Assembly (NCBI GenBank): GCA_964645765.1
Contig: CAZYBE010000059.1
Span: forward strand, 1 to 11,972
Direction of reading: 5' to 3'
Source of the DNA: CAZGMN01 sp964645765
GTDB taxonomy: Bacteria; Acidobacteriota; Aminicenantia; Aminicenantales; Aminicenantaceae
Length of the DNA: 11,972 nucleotides
Position 1 is the first letter of the stretch; every line of letters begins with the position of its first letter. Below are positions 5,939 through 11,972 of the stretch, piece by piece. The notes under the pieces are model-generated. The model did not search any database, was not told the DNA's origin, and saw only the letters and a program-made list of their open reading frames with translations. The position numbers and the translations under genes are program-made.

Positions 5939-7684
5939 TCACCTCTTTAATTTTTTGATTTCTTCCGCCACATCTTGAGGATAAAAGGGCCGGCCGTCAT
6001 ATTTGAGAATTCTGTCCTTTATCTCGACCCCTGTTTCCATCCTGAGGAGTCTGGCAAACTGAGCAGTGGCATTGTTCTCTACTGCGACCAGCCTGGCATT
6101 TTTCAGGATATCGTTCGGAATGGCATCTTTGCGCAGCGGATAGACCTCGCTGAAGTGAATAAAACCAATGCTAAAGCCCTCATTGTTCAAGATGCTGACA
6201 GCTTCTTCTATGATTCCCAGAGTCGAGCCCCAGCTCACGATGTATTCCTTGACTCTTTTGTCCGGGTAGATTTTGGGCTTTTGGATTTCCTGATAAAGCC
6301 CGGAGAGCTTCCTTAATCTCTTTTCAACCATCATCCTCCGGACTTCACCGCTCTCAGTGATGTGCCCTTCTTCTGTGTGCTCATCGCTATCAGCATAAAG
6401 CACCTGGTCGGGAGTTCCGGGGAGAATTCTTGGAGATATCCCTGAGTCTGTAATCTGGTACCTGCGATATTGATACGCTGGCATATTTTTTAACTCATCA
6501 CCAGATACAAGACTTTGTTTCTCCGCAGTTATTCCCTTCAAATTGAATTTTTCTGCTGTCCAGGCAGAATCATTCAGGTACTGGTCGCCAAGGATAAAGA
6601 CCGGAGTCTGGTATTTTTCCGCCAGATAAAATGCCTTGTTCGTCAAGTCGAACGCCTCTTCGGCTGTTGAGGGAGCGAATATGGCCCTGGCGAACTCTCC
6701 GTGGCCGGCATGAGCCACGTAGAGCAGGTCAGCCTGCTCTGTGCGCGTGGGAAGGCCTGTTGCCGGGGCCGGGCGCTGGCAGTCAACGATGACAATGGGT
6801 GTTTCAGTCATTCCGGCAAGGCTTATAGCCTCGACCATGAGGGCCAGCCCGCCGCCCGAAGTTCCGGTCATGGACCGCGCTCCGCAGAAGAAGGCTCCTA
6901 TGGCCATGTTGATGGCCGAAATCTCATCTTCTGCCTGCTCAACAATCAGGCCATACTTTTTCTTTTTAGCAGCCAGGTATTCCATGATGGGTGTTGCTGG
7001 AGACATGGGGTAACCAGAATAGAACCTGATATTGGAAGCGATCGCGGCCAGGGCAATCGCTTCGCTGCCTGTGAGGAGCATCTTTTTGTGCTGACCCCTG
7101 GCTGTGAAGTTCTGGCAAAAGGGAAGGCCTTTATATTTTTCTCGAACCATGTCGTGCCCGGATTGTGCGCATTTTTTGTTTGCCTGAATAACCTGGTCAC
7201 CCTTTTCTGAGAAGATATCGGCAATAAGGCTGAAAAGAGAATCCAAGGATAAGCCGAGAAGTCCGAGAACCGCTCCTGAGGCTACGCTGTTGGCCATCCT
7301 GGCATCTCCCCCGATTTTCTTGGCCATTTCTTCCAGAGGCAAGGGAAGGAATTTCTCCCCGGAAGGAGGATTTTCTTTGAATTGCCCCGGGTCATAGATA
7401 ATGAGCCCTTTCATTTCCTGCTGATAAAGCTCCAGCGTATTTTTGTCCAGGCAAACGAGGATATCAACTTTGGAGGAAGGGCTGCGGACAGGCTTTTCGC
7501 TGAGCCGCAACTGGGTAAAGTTATGGCCTCCCCTGATCCGTGACATGATATCTTGGTAGGCAAACACCCATAATCCGCTGCGAACTGAAGCTTTGCCCAA
7601 AAGGCTGCTTATGACTCTCATGCCCTGGCCAGCCTCGCCGCCTATCCTGATGCTGATGTCGCAACCTTTCGATCTCTTATCCAC
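5939..7684 (-). CDS. korA: 2-oxoacid:ferredoxin oxidoreductase, fused gamma-alpha subunit (KorA-like)
   Basis: This 581 aa protein is the partner of the beta subunit encoded immediately downstream. Residues 1 to about 190 are the gamma domain, starting with the glycine-rich IGGEAGQGMRV and followed by FAYQDIMSRIRGGHNF. The alpha domain begins near residue 205, with SGYPMSPATPI around 220-230, the QAEDEISAINMAIGA segment, GTSGGG, and PATGLPTRTEQADL, typical of KorA/PorA. A C-terminal transketolase-like domain (VSWGSTLG, then SEVYPLR and VENNATAQFARLL) completes it. No ferredoxin-type delta domain is encoded nearby, so this is a two-subunit enzyme that needs external ferredoxin. Translation starts at a GTG (7684) with AGGAGG 8 bases upstream. 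Enzymes of this family are generally oxygen-sensitive, which fits the flanking osmC and superoxide reductase genes. Confidence 0.92.
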   Translation of the reverse strand: MDKRSKGCDISIRIGGEAGQGMRVISSLLGKASVRSGLWVFAYQDIMSRIRGGHNFTQLRLSEKPVRSPSSKVDILVCLDKNTLELYQQEMKGLIIYDPGQFKENPPSGEKFLPLPLEEMAKKIGGDARMANSVASGAVLGLLGLSLDSLFSLIADIFSEKGDQVIQANKKCAQSGHDMVREKYKGLPFCQNFTARGQHKKMLLTGSEAIALAAIASNIRFYSGYPMSPATPIMEYLAAKKKKYGLIVEQAEDEISAINMAIGAFFCGARSMTGTSGGGLALMVEAISLAGMTETPIVIVDCQRPAPATGLPTRTEQADLLYVAHAGHGEFARAIFAPSTAEEAFDLTNKAFYLAEKYQTPVFILGDQYLNDSAWTAEKFNLKGITAEKQSLVSGDELKNMPAYQYRRYQITDSGISPRILPGTPDQVLYADSDEHTEEGHITESGEVRRMMVEKRLRKLSGLYQEIQKPKIYPDKRVKEYIVSWGSTLGIIEEAVSILNNEGFSIGFIHFSEVYPLRKDAIPNDILKNARLVAVENNATAQFARLLRMETGVEIKDRILKYDGRPFYPQDVAEEIKKLKR

Positions 7685-7692
7685 GGTAAAAG

Positions 7693-7698
7693 CCTCCT
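7693..7698 (-). promoter_or_regulatory. Ribosome binding site of korA (GTG start)
   Basis: AGGAGG on the minus strand, 8 bases before the GTG at 7684, the same spacing as for the superoxide reductase, osmC and wrbA starts. It supports GTG as a genuine start. Confidence 0.75.
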
Positions 7699-7790
7699 TT
7701 CTCTCTATTTTTAAAAAAGCCTTTCACTCGAATTAAAAATCAAGAAATTTTTAAAAAAAGGACAGCAGTCTCTCTCTTCATCACTGACAC

Positions 7791-8216
7791 TCATCTTAAT
7801 TTGGCCTGGAGGCTGATTTCGACTCCCTTGAGAGCTTGGGAGACTGGGCAGTTTAATTTTGCTTTCTGCGCTTGCTCCAGGAATAATTTTTCTTCGATTC
7901 CAGGCACTTCGGCTTCTGTTTTGAGGTTGATGCGGGTAATCTTGAATCCTTCGCCAACCCTTTCGATTGCGACCTGGGCTGAGGTCTCGATCCTTTTTGG
8001 CGCATAACCCAGTTGAGTCAGGCCGCTGGCCAACGCCATTGAGAAACAGCCGGCATGAGCGCCTCCAATCAGCTCTTCGGGGTTTGTCCCTGCTCCCTGT
8101 TCAAAGCGAGAGGCGAAAGAATAACTCCCTTCAAAAGCTCCACTTCCCAGTTTTATACTTCCCCTGCCTTCTTTCAGTGTCCCTTCCCAAATTGCAGATG
8201 CACTCCGTGTAGGCAT
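7791..8216 (-). CDS. osmC: OsmC-family thiol peroxidase
   Basis: This 141 aa protein of the OsmC/Ohr superfamily reduces organic hydroperoxides and hydrogen peroxide through a cysteine pair. The two catalytic cysteines are present: C57 in GGAHAGCFSMAL and C123 in LNCPVSQAL. The early TRSASAIWEGTLKEGRG and the TNPEELIGGAHAGC region are characteristic of the OsmC branch rather than Ohr. The start at 8216 is chosen because AGGAGG sits 8 bases before it; an ATG seven codons upstream would put that site inside the gene. It is first of four leftward genes; 106 bases separate it from korA, so it may or may not share a transcript. No convincing terminator follows it. Confidence 0.92.
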   Translation of the reverse strand: MPTRSASAIWEGTLKEGRGSIKLGSGAFEGSYSFASRFEQGAGTNPEELIGGAHAGCFSMALASGLTQLGYAPKRIETSAQVAIERVGEGFKITRINLKTEAEVPGIEEKLFLEQAQKAKLNCPVSQALKGVEISLQAKLR

Positions 8217-8224
8217 AATAATAA

Positions 8225-8230
8225 CCTCCT
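8225..8230 (-). promoter_or_regulatory. Ribosome binding site fixing the osmC start
   Basis: AGGAGG on the minus strand, 8 bases before the ATG at 8216. It overlaps the codons that a longer start at 8237 would use, which argues against that start. Confidence 0.8.
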
Positions 8231-8266
8231 TATCCAAAGACTCTTCGATTTTTCATTAAGCTTAGA

Positions 8267-8295
8267 ATTTTATCATGGCCTTCAAATATTTTCAG
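8267..8295 (-). promoter_or_regulatory. Probable osmC promoter
   Basis: Reading leftward, CTGAAA (8295-8290) and TAAAAT (8272-8267) are 17 bases apart, which puts the transcription start near 8260 and gives a leader of about 44 bases. The -35 box matches consensus at four of six positions. No operator palindrome was recognised. Confidence 0.4.
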
Positions 8296-8310
8296 CATTT
8301 CATAGAATTA

Positions 8311-8554
8311 TTAGCAAAAAGTGTGCCAAAGAAAATGAAGAATTGCTTATTCTTTCTCATTCCTGAAGGTCAATTTGCCCTATTTTACGAACAAGGTCGG
8401 CAAAATCGCCGAAGAGGAAGGGCATCATCCACTTATCGTCAATTAATGGGGAAAGGTTAAGGTTTCGTAGTGGGCACACAAGATAAAAGGTCTTCATCGG
8501 AATGACTTCATCATCGCGGCCAAAACAGACGATTTGTATTTGTCTAAGCAATAA
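8311..8554 (+). pseudogene. Decayed pterin-4a-carbinolamine dehydratase (PhhB-like) gene
   Basis: In the frame read from 8354, codons spell a C-terminal PhhB/PCD domain: FTNKVGKIAEEEGHHP (8384-8431), then LIVN, a TAA stop (8444-8446), WGKVKVS, a TAG stop (8468-8470), and WAHKIKGLHRNDFIIAAK (8471-8524), ending at TAA 8552-8554. Both stops fall where the family has an ordinary residue, so single substitutions explain them. The catalytic histidines of the family (HHP and the WxH) are still intact, suggesting recent loss. Upstream, 8345-8383 reads AYSFSFLKVNLPY, loosely like the preceding FxF strand. A KKCAKENEELL stretch near 8315-8350 is in another frame, implying a frameshift as well. A full-length protein is not encoded. 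The assignment rests on remembered family motifs. Confidence 0.75.
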
Positions 8555-8568
8555 ATTTTCTGTATCAT
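8540..8568 (+). promoter_or_regulatory. Probable wrbA promoter
   Basis: TTGTCT (8540-8545) and TATCAT (8563-8568) are 17 bases apart, which gives a start near 8575 and a leader of about 54 bases before the ATG at 8629. The -35 box lies within the last codons of the decayed PhhB-like gene. Confidence 0.4.
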
Positions 8569-8613
8569 TGAAGCCGTATTTTAATATTAAAGCAAAGAAT
8601 GAGAAAAACCAAA

Positions 8614-8620
8614 GGGAGGG
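8614..8620 (+). promoter_or_regulatory. Ribosome binding site fixing the wrbA start
   Basis: GGGAGGG ends 8 bases before the ATG at 8629. The alternative in-frame ATG at 8599 lies upstream of it and would add ten residues (mostly Lys and Arg) not expected in this family. Confidence 0.75.
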
Positions 8621-8628
8621 ATAAAAAA

Positions 8629-9249
8629 ATGAAAGCACCAAAGATTCTCGTCCTTTTTTATTCAATGTACGGCCATACTTTTCGGATGGCGAAGGCCGTC
8701 GTTGAGGGTGTCAATAGAGCAGGAGGCGAGCCCATTTTAAAACAGGTTGAGGAGCTCATGCCTGAAAAATACTGGGATGACAGTGTCAAGAAAGTAAAGG
8801 AAATGATAAAGGATGTCCCTGTGGCCGACCCAAGAAAAGATTTTAAAGGTATCGACGGCCTCATTGTGGGCACGCCTACCCGTTACGGAAACATGTGCGC
8901 ACAAATGAGGAACTTCTGGGACCAGACTGGCGGAGATTGGGTTAAGGGAACACTTATAGGGAAACCGGCGTCGATATTTACCAGTACAGCTACCCAGCAT
9001 GGCGGCCAAGAAACGACAATTATCTCCACAATGATCACGCTCTTTCACCACGGCCTGGTCATAGTAGGGTTTCCCTATTCCTTCGAGGAGCAAAGCACTC
9101 TGCAGGAGATATCCGGAGGTTCTCCTTACGGAGTCAGCACTATAGCCGGTACTCGTGGGGAGAGGATGCCTTCGAATAACGAATTGAAAATGGCCCAGGA
9201 TTTGGGGGCTTATCTGACGTCTTTTGCCAAAAAATTGATGGAAAAATGA
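8629..9249 (+). CDS. wrbA: NAD(P)H:quinone oxidoreductase, WrbA type (flavodoxin-like)
   Basis: This 206 aa FMN-dependent enzyme reduces quinones by two electrons, which avoids semiquinone and superoxide formation. The FMN phosphate loop follows the first strand (VLFYSMYGHTFRMA, about residues 8-21). The second flavin-contact segment is GTPTRYGNM with the family signature MRNFWDQTGG just after it. STATQHGGQETT and SPYGVSTIAGTRGERMPS are also typical of WrbA. Length is close to the ~198-200 aa of known WrbA. It diverges from osmC across about 410 bases that hold a dead gene. No clear terminator follows. Confidence 0.93.
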   Translation: MKAPKILVLFYSMYGHTFRMAKAVVEGVNRAGGEPILKQVEELMPEKYWDDSVKKVKEMIKDVPVADPRKDFKGIDGLIVGTPTRYGNMCAQMRNFWDQTGGDWVKGTLIGKPASIFTSTATQHGGQETTIISTMITLFHHGLVIVGFPYSFEEQSTLQEISGGSPYGVSTIAGTRGERMPSNNELKMAQDLGAYLTSFAKKLMEK

Positions 9250-9327
9250 GATGAAAAATTCGTTGTCGCATTCTTGTTTTCCCTGATAACTCATCTGACT
9301 GAGTATGGAAGTCAAAAATAAAACATA

Positions 9328-9336
9328 TGGTAGAAT
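9328..9336 (+). promoter_or_regulatory. Extended -10 promoter for rlmN
   Basis: TGG-TAGAAT is an extended -10 element (TGN before a -10 that matches consensus at five of six positions). No good -35 lies upstream. It ends 6 bases before the rlmN ATG at 9343, so transcription would begin at or next to the start codon. Confidence 0.45.
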
Positions 9337-9342
9337 AAGCCC

Positions 9343-10407
9343 ATGCCGCCGGAAAAAGAGGATATTCGCAATCTCAGCCTTGAAGAGTTGAAGGAAGTCT
9401 TTAGCCAATGGGAGGAAGCGGAGTACCGGGCCGCACAGATGTTCAAATGGCTCTATCAGAAGAAGGTGCAAGACCTCAAGCAGATGACGGATTTTCCAAG
9501 GAAGCTAATCGCTGAGCTTGAAAAGAGATTCTTTATAAGTCCTCTCGTATGTCTCAAAACCCTGGCTGCAAAAGACGGAACAAAAAAATTTCTCTGGCAG
9601 CTTGAAGACGGCCATTCCATCGAGACTGTTTTTATTCCAGAAAAATCGCGCAGGACGCTTTGTCTTTCCACCCAGGTTGGATGCAAGTTTGCCTGTCCCT
9701 TTTGTGTCAGCGGCTCCAAAGGCTTTGTGCGCCAGCTTCGAGTAGCTGAGATTGTGGGGCAAATCATAGAGGCTCAGCGTCAGACCGCTGCCAAGATGAC
9801 CAATGTTGTCATGATGGGAATCGGAGAACCCCTGGACAACTATGAGAATCTGCTTAAGGCGATTCGCATCATCAACCACCCCGAAGGTCTAAGCATTGGC
9901 GCCAGGAAGATTACCATTTCTACCTGCGGCCTTGTCCCCGGCATCTTGAAACTGAAGAAGCTTGGGCTTCAGGTTGAACTCTCGGTTTCCCTCCACGCCA
10001 TAACCGATGACCTCAGAGATAAGCTCATTCCCATCAACCGCAGATACAACCTCGAAAGACTCCTTGCCGCCTGCCGGGAATATTTTGAGTCCACAGACCG
10101 GGTCATCACCTTTGAGTATGCTTTGATCGAGGGCATTAATGATTCTAACTCCGACGCGCAAGCCTTGGGTGACATGGCACAAAGCCTTAAAGCCAAGGTG
10201 AACCTTATTCCCTGCAATCCTAACATGTCCTACTGCTACAGAGGGTCAACAGAAAGGAGAGTTAAAGATTTCCAAAGAATTGTCAGGTCAAGGGGAGCCA
10301 GGGTGACCATCCGCAGCACCAGGGGGAGCGAAATTCAGGCTGCCTGCGGACAGTTAGCCTTTGACCGGGAAGGAGCTGAAGAGAAACGCTGCCAACCGCG
10401 GCCATGA
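9343..10407 (+). CDS. rlmN: Dual-specificity RNA methyltransferase RlmN
   Basis: This 354 aa radical SAM enzyme methylates C2 of adenosine 2503 in 23S rRNA and A37 in a subset of tRNAs. The N-terminal helical domain (MFKWLYQKKV, then MTDFP) is typical. The radical SAM CxxxCxxC motif is C114, C118 and C121 in TQVGCKFACPFC, followed by a GIGEP motif. The C-terminal catalytic cysteine that is transiently methylated in the known mechanism is C335 in QAACGQL. VSLHA and the LIPCNPN segment also match. Only this ATG gives the complete N-terminal domain, yet no ribosome binding site precedes it. About 93 bases separate it from wrbA. The last ~12 residues are divergent. Confidence 0.96.
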   Translation: MPPEKEDIRNLSLEELKEVFSQWEEAEYRAAQMFKWLYQKKVQDLKQMTDFPRKLIAELEKRFFISPLVCLKTLAAKDGTKKFLWQLEDGHSIETVFIPEKSRRTLCLSTQVGCKFACPFCVSGSKGFVRQLRVAEIVGQIIEAQRQTAAKMTNVVMMGIGEPLDNYENLLKAIRIINHPEGLSIGARKITISTCGLVPGILKLKKLGLQVELSVSLHAITDDLRDKLIPINRRYNLERLLAACREYFESTDRVITFEYALIEGINDSNSDAQALGDMAQSLKAKVNLIPCNPNMSYCYRGSTERRVKDFQRIVRSRGARVTIRSTRGSEIQAACGQLAFDREGAEEKRCQPRP

Positions 10408-10458
10408 GCATAAGCATAAGTATGAGCAATCTTCCCCGATAGAGAAGAAGAGTTTAGA

Positions 10459-11136
10459 ATGAAATACACGCTTGTTGTTTTTGATATCGATGGAACAATC
10501 ACCAAGCACATTTCAAGCTGGCAATTCCTGCACGAGAGATTTGGCCAGTGGGATAATCAGGCCATCCGCTATCAACAGATGTTTTTGGCCGGGAAAATAA
10601 GCTATCAGCGTTTCTGCCGGCTTGACGCCGCTCATTGGAAAGGGATGGAAGCGCGCAAGCTTTATAAAGTCTTCGAGGAGATTCCTTATGCCAGGAATGT
10701 TGAGAAAGCCGTTAGGGTTCTGAAAGATAGGCGATTCAAGCTGGCCGCGGTTTCGACTGGAATCCAGTTCATCGTTGATCGAGTGAAAAAAGACCTGGGT
10801 TTTGACTATGCGCTCGGCAATAAACTGAAAGTCCGGGCCGGCAGGCTGACTGGCAGCGTTGAGGTCAAAGTCAGCCATTTGGGAAAAGGAAAAGTGCTGG
10901 AGTCGATTCTGAAGAGATTCCAGATTCCTGCGAGCTCGACGATTGTTGTCGGCGACGGCGCTGGAGATATTCCGATGATGAGGATGGCTGGATATGCCGT
11001 CGCTTTCAACGCCTCGAGCCGCGCTGTCTCTGATGCTTCGGATTACTCCTGCCAGAGCGACGATTTCATGGAAGTCTGCGAGAAAATCCTTGAAATATCC
11101 GGAGAGGTGAGCCATGAGTCAAAAAATCAATTATGA
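10459..11136 (+). CDS. HAD-superfamily phosphatase, SerB-like (subclass IB)
   Basis: This 225 aa cytoplasmic phosphatase has all four HAD motifs. Motif I is FDIDGT with nucleophile D9 and acid/base D11. Motif II is the VSTG at 98-101. Motif III is a lysine within LGKGK around residue 143. Motif IV is GDGAGD at 165-170. The cap lies between motifs I and II and the overall layout is that of phosphoserine phosphatase-like IB HADs. The substrate cannot be fixed: phosphoserine, a nucleotide or a sugar phosphate are all possible. The gene begins 51 bases after rlmN with a purine-rich but weak ribosome binding site, and its 3' end overlaps the next gene by 23 bases, so the pair is almost certainly cotranscribed. 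Confidence 0.87.
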   Translation: MKYTLVVFDIDGTITKHISSWQFLHERFGQWDNQAIRYQQMFLAGKISYQRFCRLDAAHWKGMEARKLYKVFEEIPYARNVEKAVRVLKDRRFKLAAVSTGIQFIVDRVKKDLGFDYALGNKLKVRAGRLTGSVEVKVSHLGKGKVLESILKRFQIPASSTIVVGDGAGDIPMMRMAGYAVAFNASSRAVSDASDYSCQSDDFMEVCEKILEISGEVSHESKNQL

Positions 11137-11821
11137 CGAAGTTATAAAAATTCCAGAGCAAGGGCTTTCTCTTCCGGAAAAAGCCCCAGAAACGATTAGA
11201 CCCGATATGAGGGACAGAATAGATAGAATCTTGATTCCAGAGGAATGCATAAAGAAAAGAGTGGCTGCTTTAGCCAAAAGAATTTCCAAAGATTATAAGG
11301 GAGTAAAAAAATTATATTTCATTACAGTTTTAAAGGGTGCCTTCATCTTCGGCTCTGACCTCGGAAGAGAGATTGACAGGCATGAGGGGCCAGAGCTCAT
11401 CTGCGATTTTTACGAGGCAAAGACCTACGGCCTGGATATCAAGACAGCCGAAGAAAGAGAAAGAGAAGTCAGAATAATCAGAAGGCCAAAATATATCGAG
11501 GGAATAGATGTATTGCTGGTGGATGACCTGAATGACACGGCTGTCACCTTGCTCGCGCTGAGAAAAGACTTAACAGAAAATGTGGGCTTCAAGCCGTCAA
11601 GATTGAAGATTTGTGTTTTACTGGATAAAAGCTTAAAGAACCCCTCGGAAAGAATAAAAGAACTCAAAAGACAATTAATCGTCGACTACATTGGATTCGA
11701 GGGGCCGGACAGATGGGTGGCTGGCTATGGGATCGACGCCGGAGAGGAGTTCAGGCTCTTTCGCTCGATCATTGCTGTTAATGAATCTTTTTATTTGAAT
11801 AGAAAAAAATTATGGGTTTAA
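11114..11821 (+). CDS. Hypoxanthine/guanine-type phosphoribosyltransferase, divergent
   Basis: This 235 aa type I phosphoribosyltransferase would transfer a purine (hypoxanthine or guanine by family) onto PRPP. The pyrophosphate loop is VLKGAF (72-77). The PRPP-binding motif is VLLVDDLNDTAVTL (133-146), keeping the acidic pair D137-D138 and the presumed catalytic D141 but with Ala in place of the usual Gly of DTG. The purine-contact lysine is K172 in LLDK. The base-stacking region is DYIGFEGPDRWVAGYG (191-206), with W201 as the likely aromatic. About 35-40 residues precede the first conserved segment, longer than in bacterial Hpt (usually about 180 aa in all). The start lies inside the HAD phosphatase gene with GGAGAGGTGAG just upstream. 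A narrower or different base preference is possible. Confidence 0.85.
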   Translation: MSQKINYDEVIKIPEQGLSLPEKAPETIRPDMRDRIDRILIPEECIKKRVAALAKRISKDYKGVKKLYFITVLKGAFIFGSDLGREIDRHEGPELICDFYEAKTYGLDIKTAEEREREVRIIRRPKYIEGIDVLLVDDLNDTAVTLLALRKDLTENVGFKPSRLKICVLLDKSLKNPSERIKELKRQLIVDYIGFEGPDRWVAGYGIDAGEEFRLFRSIIAVNESFYLNRKKLWV

Positions 11822-11972
11822 AACAAAAAAGTTCTCTTCCATTCTGTGTGGGTTCTATGAACATCCTCTTCGGAATGGCCTCGCTCCCAATCAGGTTTTT
11901 AACGCCGTTCCCTCACCGCCCTTCTCGGCGGCTGCGGAACTCGCTCCGCTCAGACATCCTCGCCGCCCGGCA
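11822..11972. repeat. Non-coding GC-rich hairpin segment, possible dispersed intergenic repeat
   Basis: After the phosphoribosyltransferase stop no gene is visible up to the window edge. Two adjacent perfect hairpins occur: CCGCC-6-GGCGG at 11916-11931 and GCGGA-6-TCCGC at 11934-11949. The region is clearly more GC-rich than the A-rich start of the intergenic space. Only a 14-codon reading frame (minus strand, 11957-11913) is present. Compact GC-rich hairpins between genes are typical of REP-like elements, but only one copy is visible here, so repetition cannot be shown. Confidence 0.35.

Noticed and set aside
7741..7790. Possible osmC terminator before the T-run on the minus strand
   Set aside because: Only about four contiguous pairs (CAGT/ACTG) with a long loop and a bulge; not convincing.
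8055..8460. Two plus-strand frames (103 and 61 codons) between osmC and wrbA
   Set aside because: They overlap osmC antisense or are off-frame fragments of the decayed PhhB-like gene; the homologous frame is a third one with stops.
9289..9304. Palindrome ACTCA-6-TGAGT after wrbA
   Set aside because: There is no T-run on either side to make a terminator and no second copy to suggest an operator, so it is left uncalled.
8737..9471. 244-codon open frame on the minus strand opposite wrbA
   Set aside because: It is entirely antisense to a well-supported WrbA gene and runs into the rlmN start region; its translation shows no recognisable family pattern.
10408..10428. Short AGCATA-like tandem repeats after rlmN
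   Set aside because: Only two to three imperfect units, well within chance for an intergenic spacer.
10513..11115. 200-codon frame antisense to the HAD phosphatase
   Set aside because: The plus strand carries all four HAD motifs in order; the antisense translation has none of any known family.
1..11972. CRISPR array, rRNA or a replication origin
   Set aside because: No regularly spaced repeats, rRNA-like sequence or DnaA-box cluster was recognised on reading through the window.

Overview
The window looks like an anaerobic or microaerophilic bacterial chromosome of moderate GC. The evidence is a superoxide reductase, an oxygen-sensitive 2-oxoacid:ferredoxin oxidoreductase, OsmC and WrbA, strong AGGAGG ribosome binding sites placed 8 nt before starts, and ordinary TAA/TAG/TGA stops. 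A kinase built as zinc ribbon, Ser/Thr kinase, membrane helix, TolB-like domain and TPRs is a style I associate with Acidobacteriota and Aminicenantes-like lineages. That assignment is only a suggestion; no rRNA is present to fix it.

Left region (1-1747): the 3' part of an initiator tRNA-Met gene (anticodon CAT, GGG/CCC anticodon stem, encoded CCA) enters at the left edge. It is followed by a two-gene AbiE-type toxin-antitoxin operon with the toxin gene first. Directly after the second gene lies an imperfect copy of the tRNA 3' half that also ends in CCA. The operon therefore sits between two direct repeats of an initiator tRNA 3' end, like a very small integrated island without an integrase.

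Middle-left (1748-4500): a large membrane-anchored Ser/Thr kinase with C-terminal TPRs. Its promoter and the start of its zinc ribbon recur just after its stop codon, as the stub of a lost tandem paralogue. The stub runs into a hairpin that serves as terminator for the genes on the opposite strand.

Middle-right (4504-8300, minus strand): osmC, a fused gamma-alpha 2-oxoacid:ferredoxin oxidoreductase subunit, its beta subunit, and a neelaredoxin-type superoxide reductase all read leftward. The neighbourhood joins low-potential 2-oxoacid metabolism with peroxide and superoxide removal. Between osmC and the divergent wrbA lies a decayed pterin-4a-carbinolamine dehydratase gene with two in-frame stop codons.

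Right region (8540-11972, plus strand): wrbA (flavodoxin-like quinone reductase), rlmN (radical SAM rRNA/tRNA adenine C2 methyltransferase, apparently leaderless), a SerB-like HAD phosphatase, and an overlapping hypoxanthine-type phosphoribosyltransferase with an altered PRPP motif. The last 150 bases carry no gene, only GC-rich hairpin-forming sequence that may belong to a dispersed repeat.
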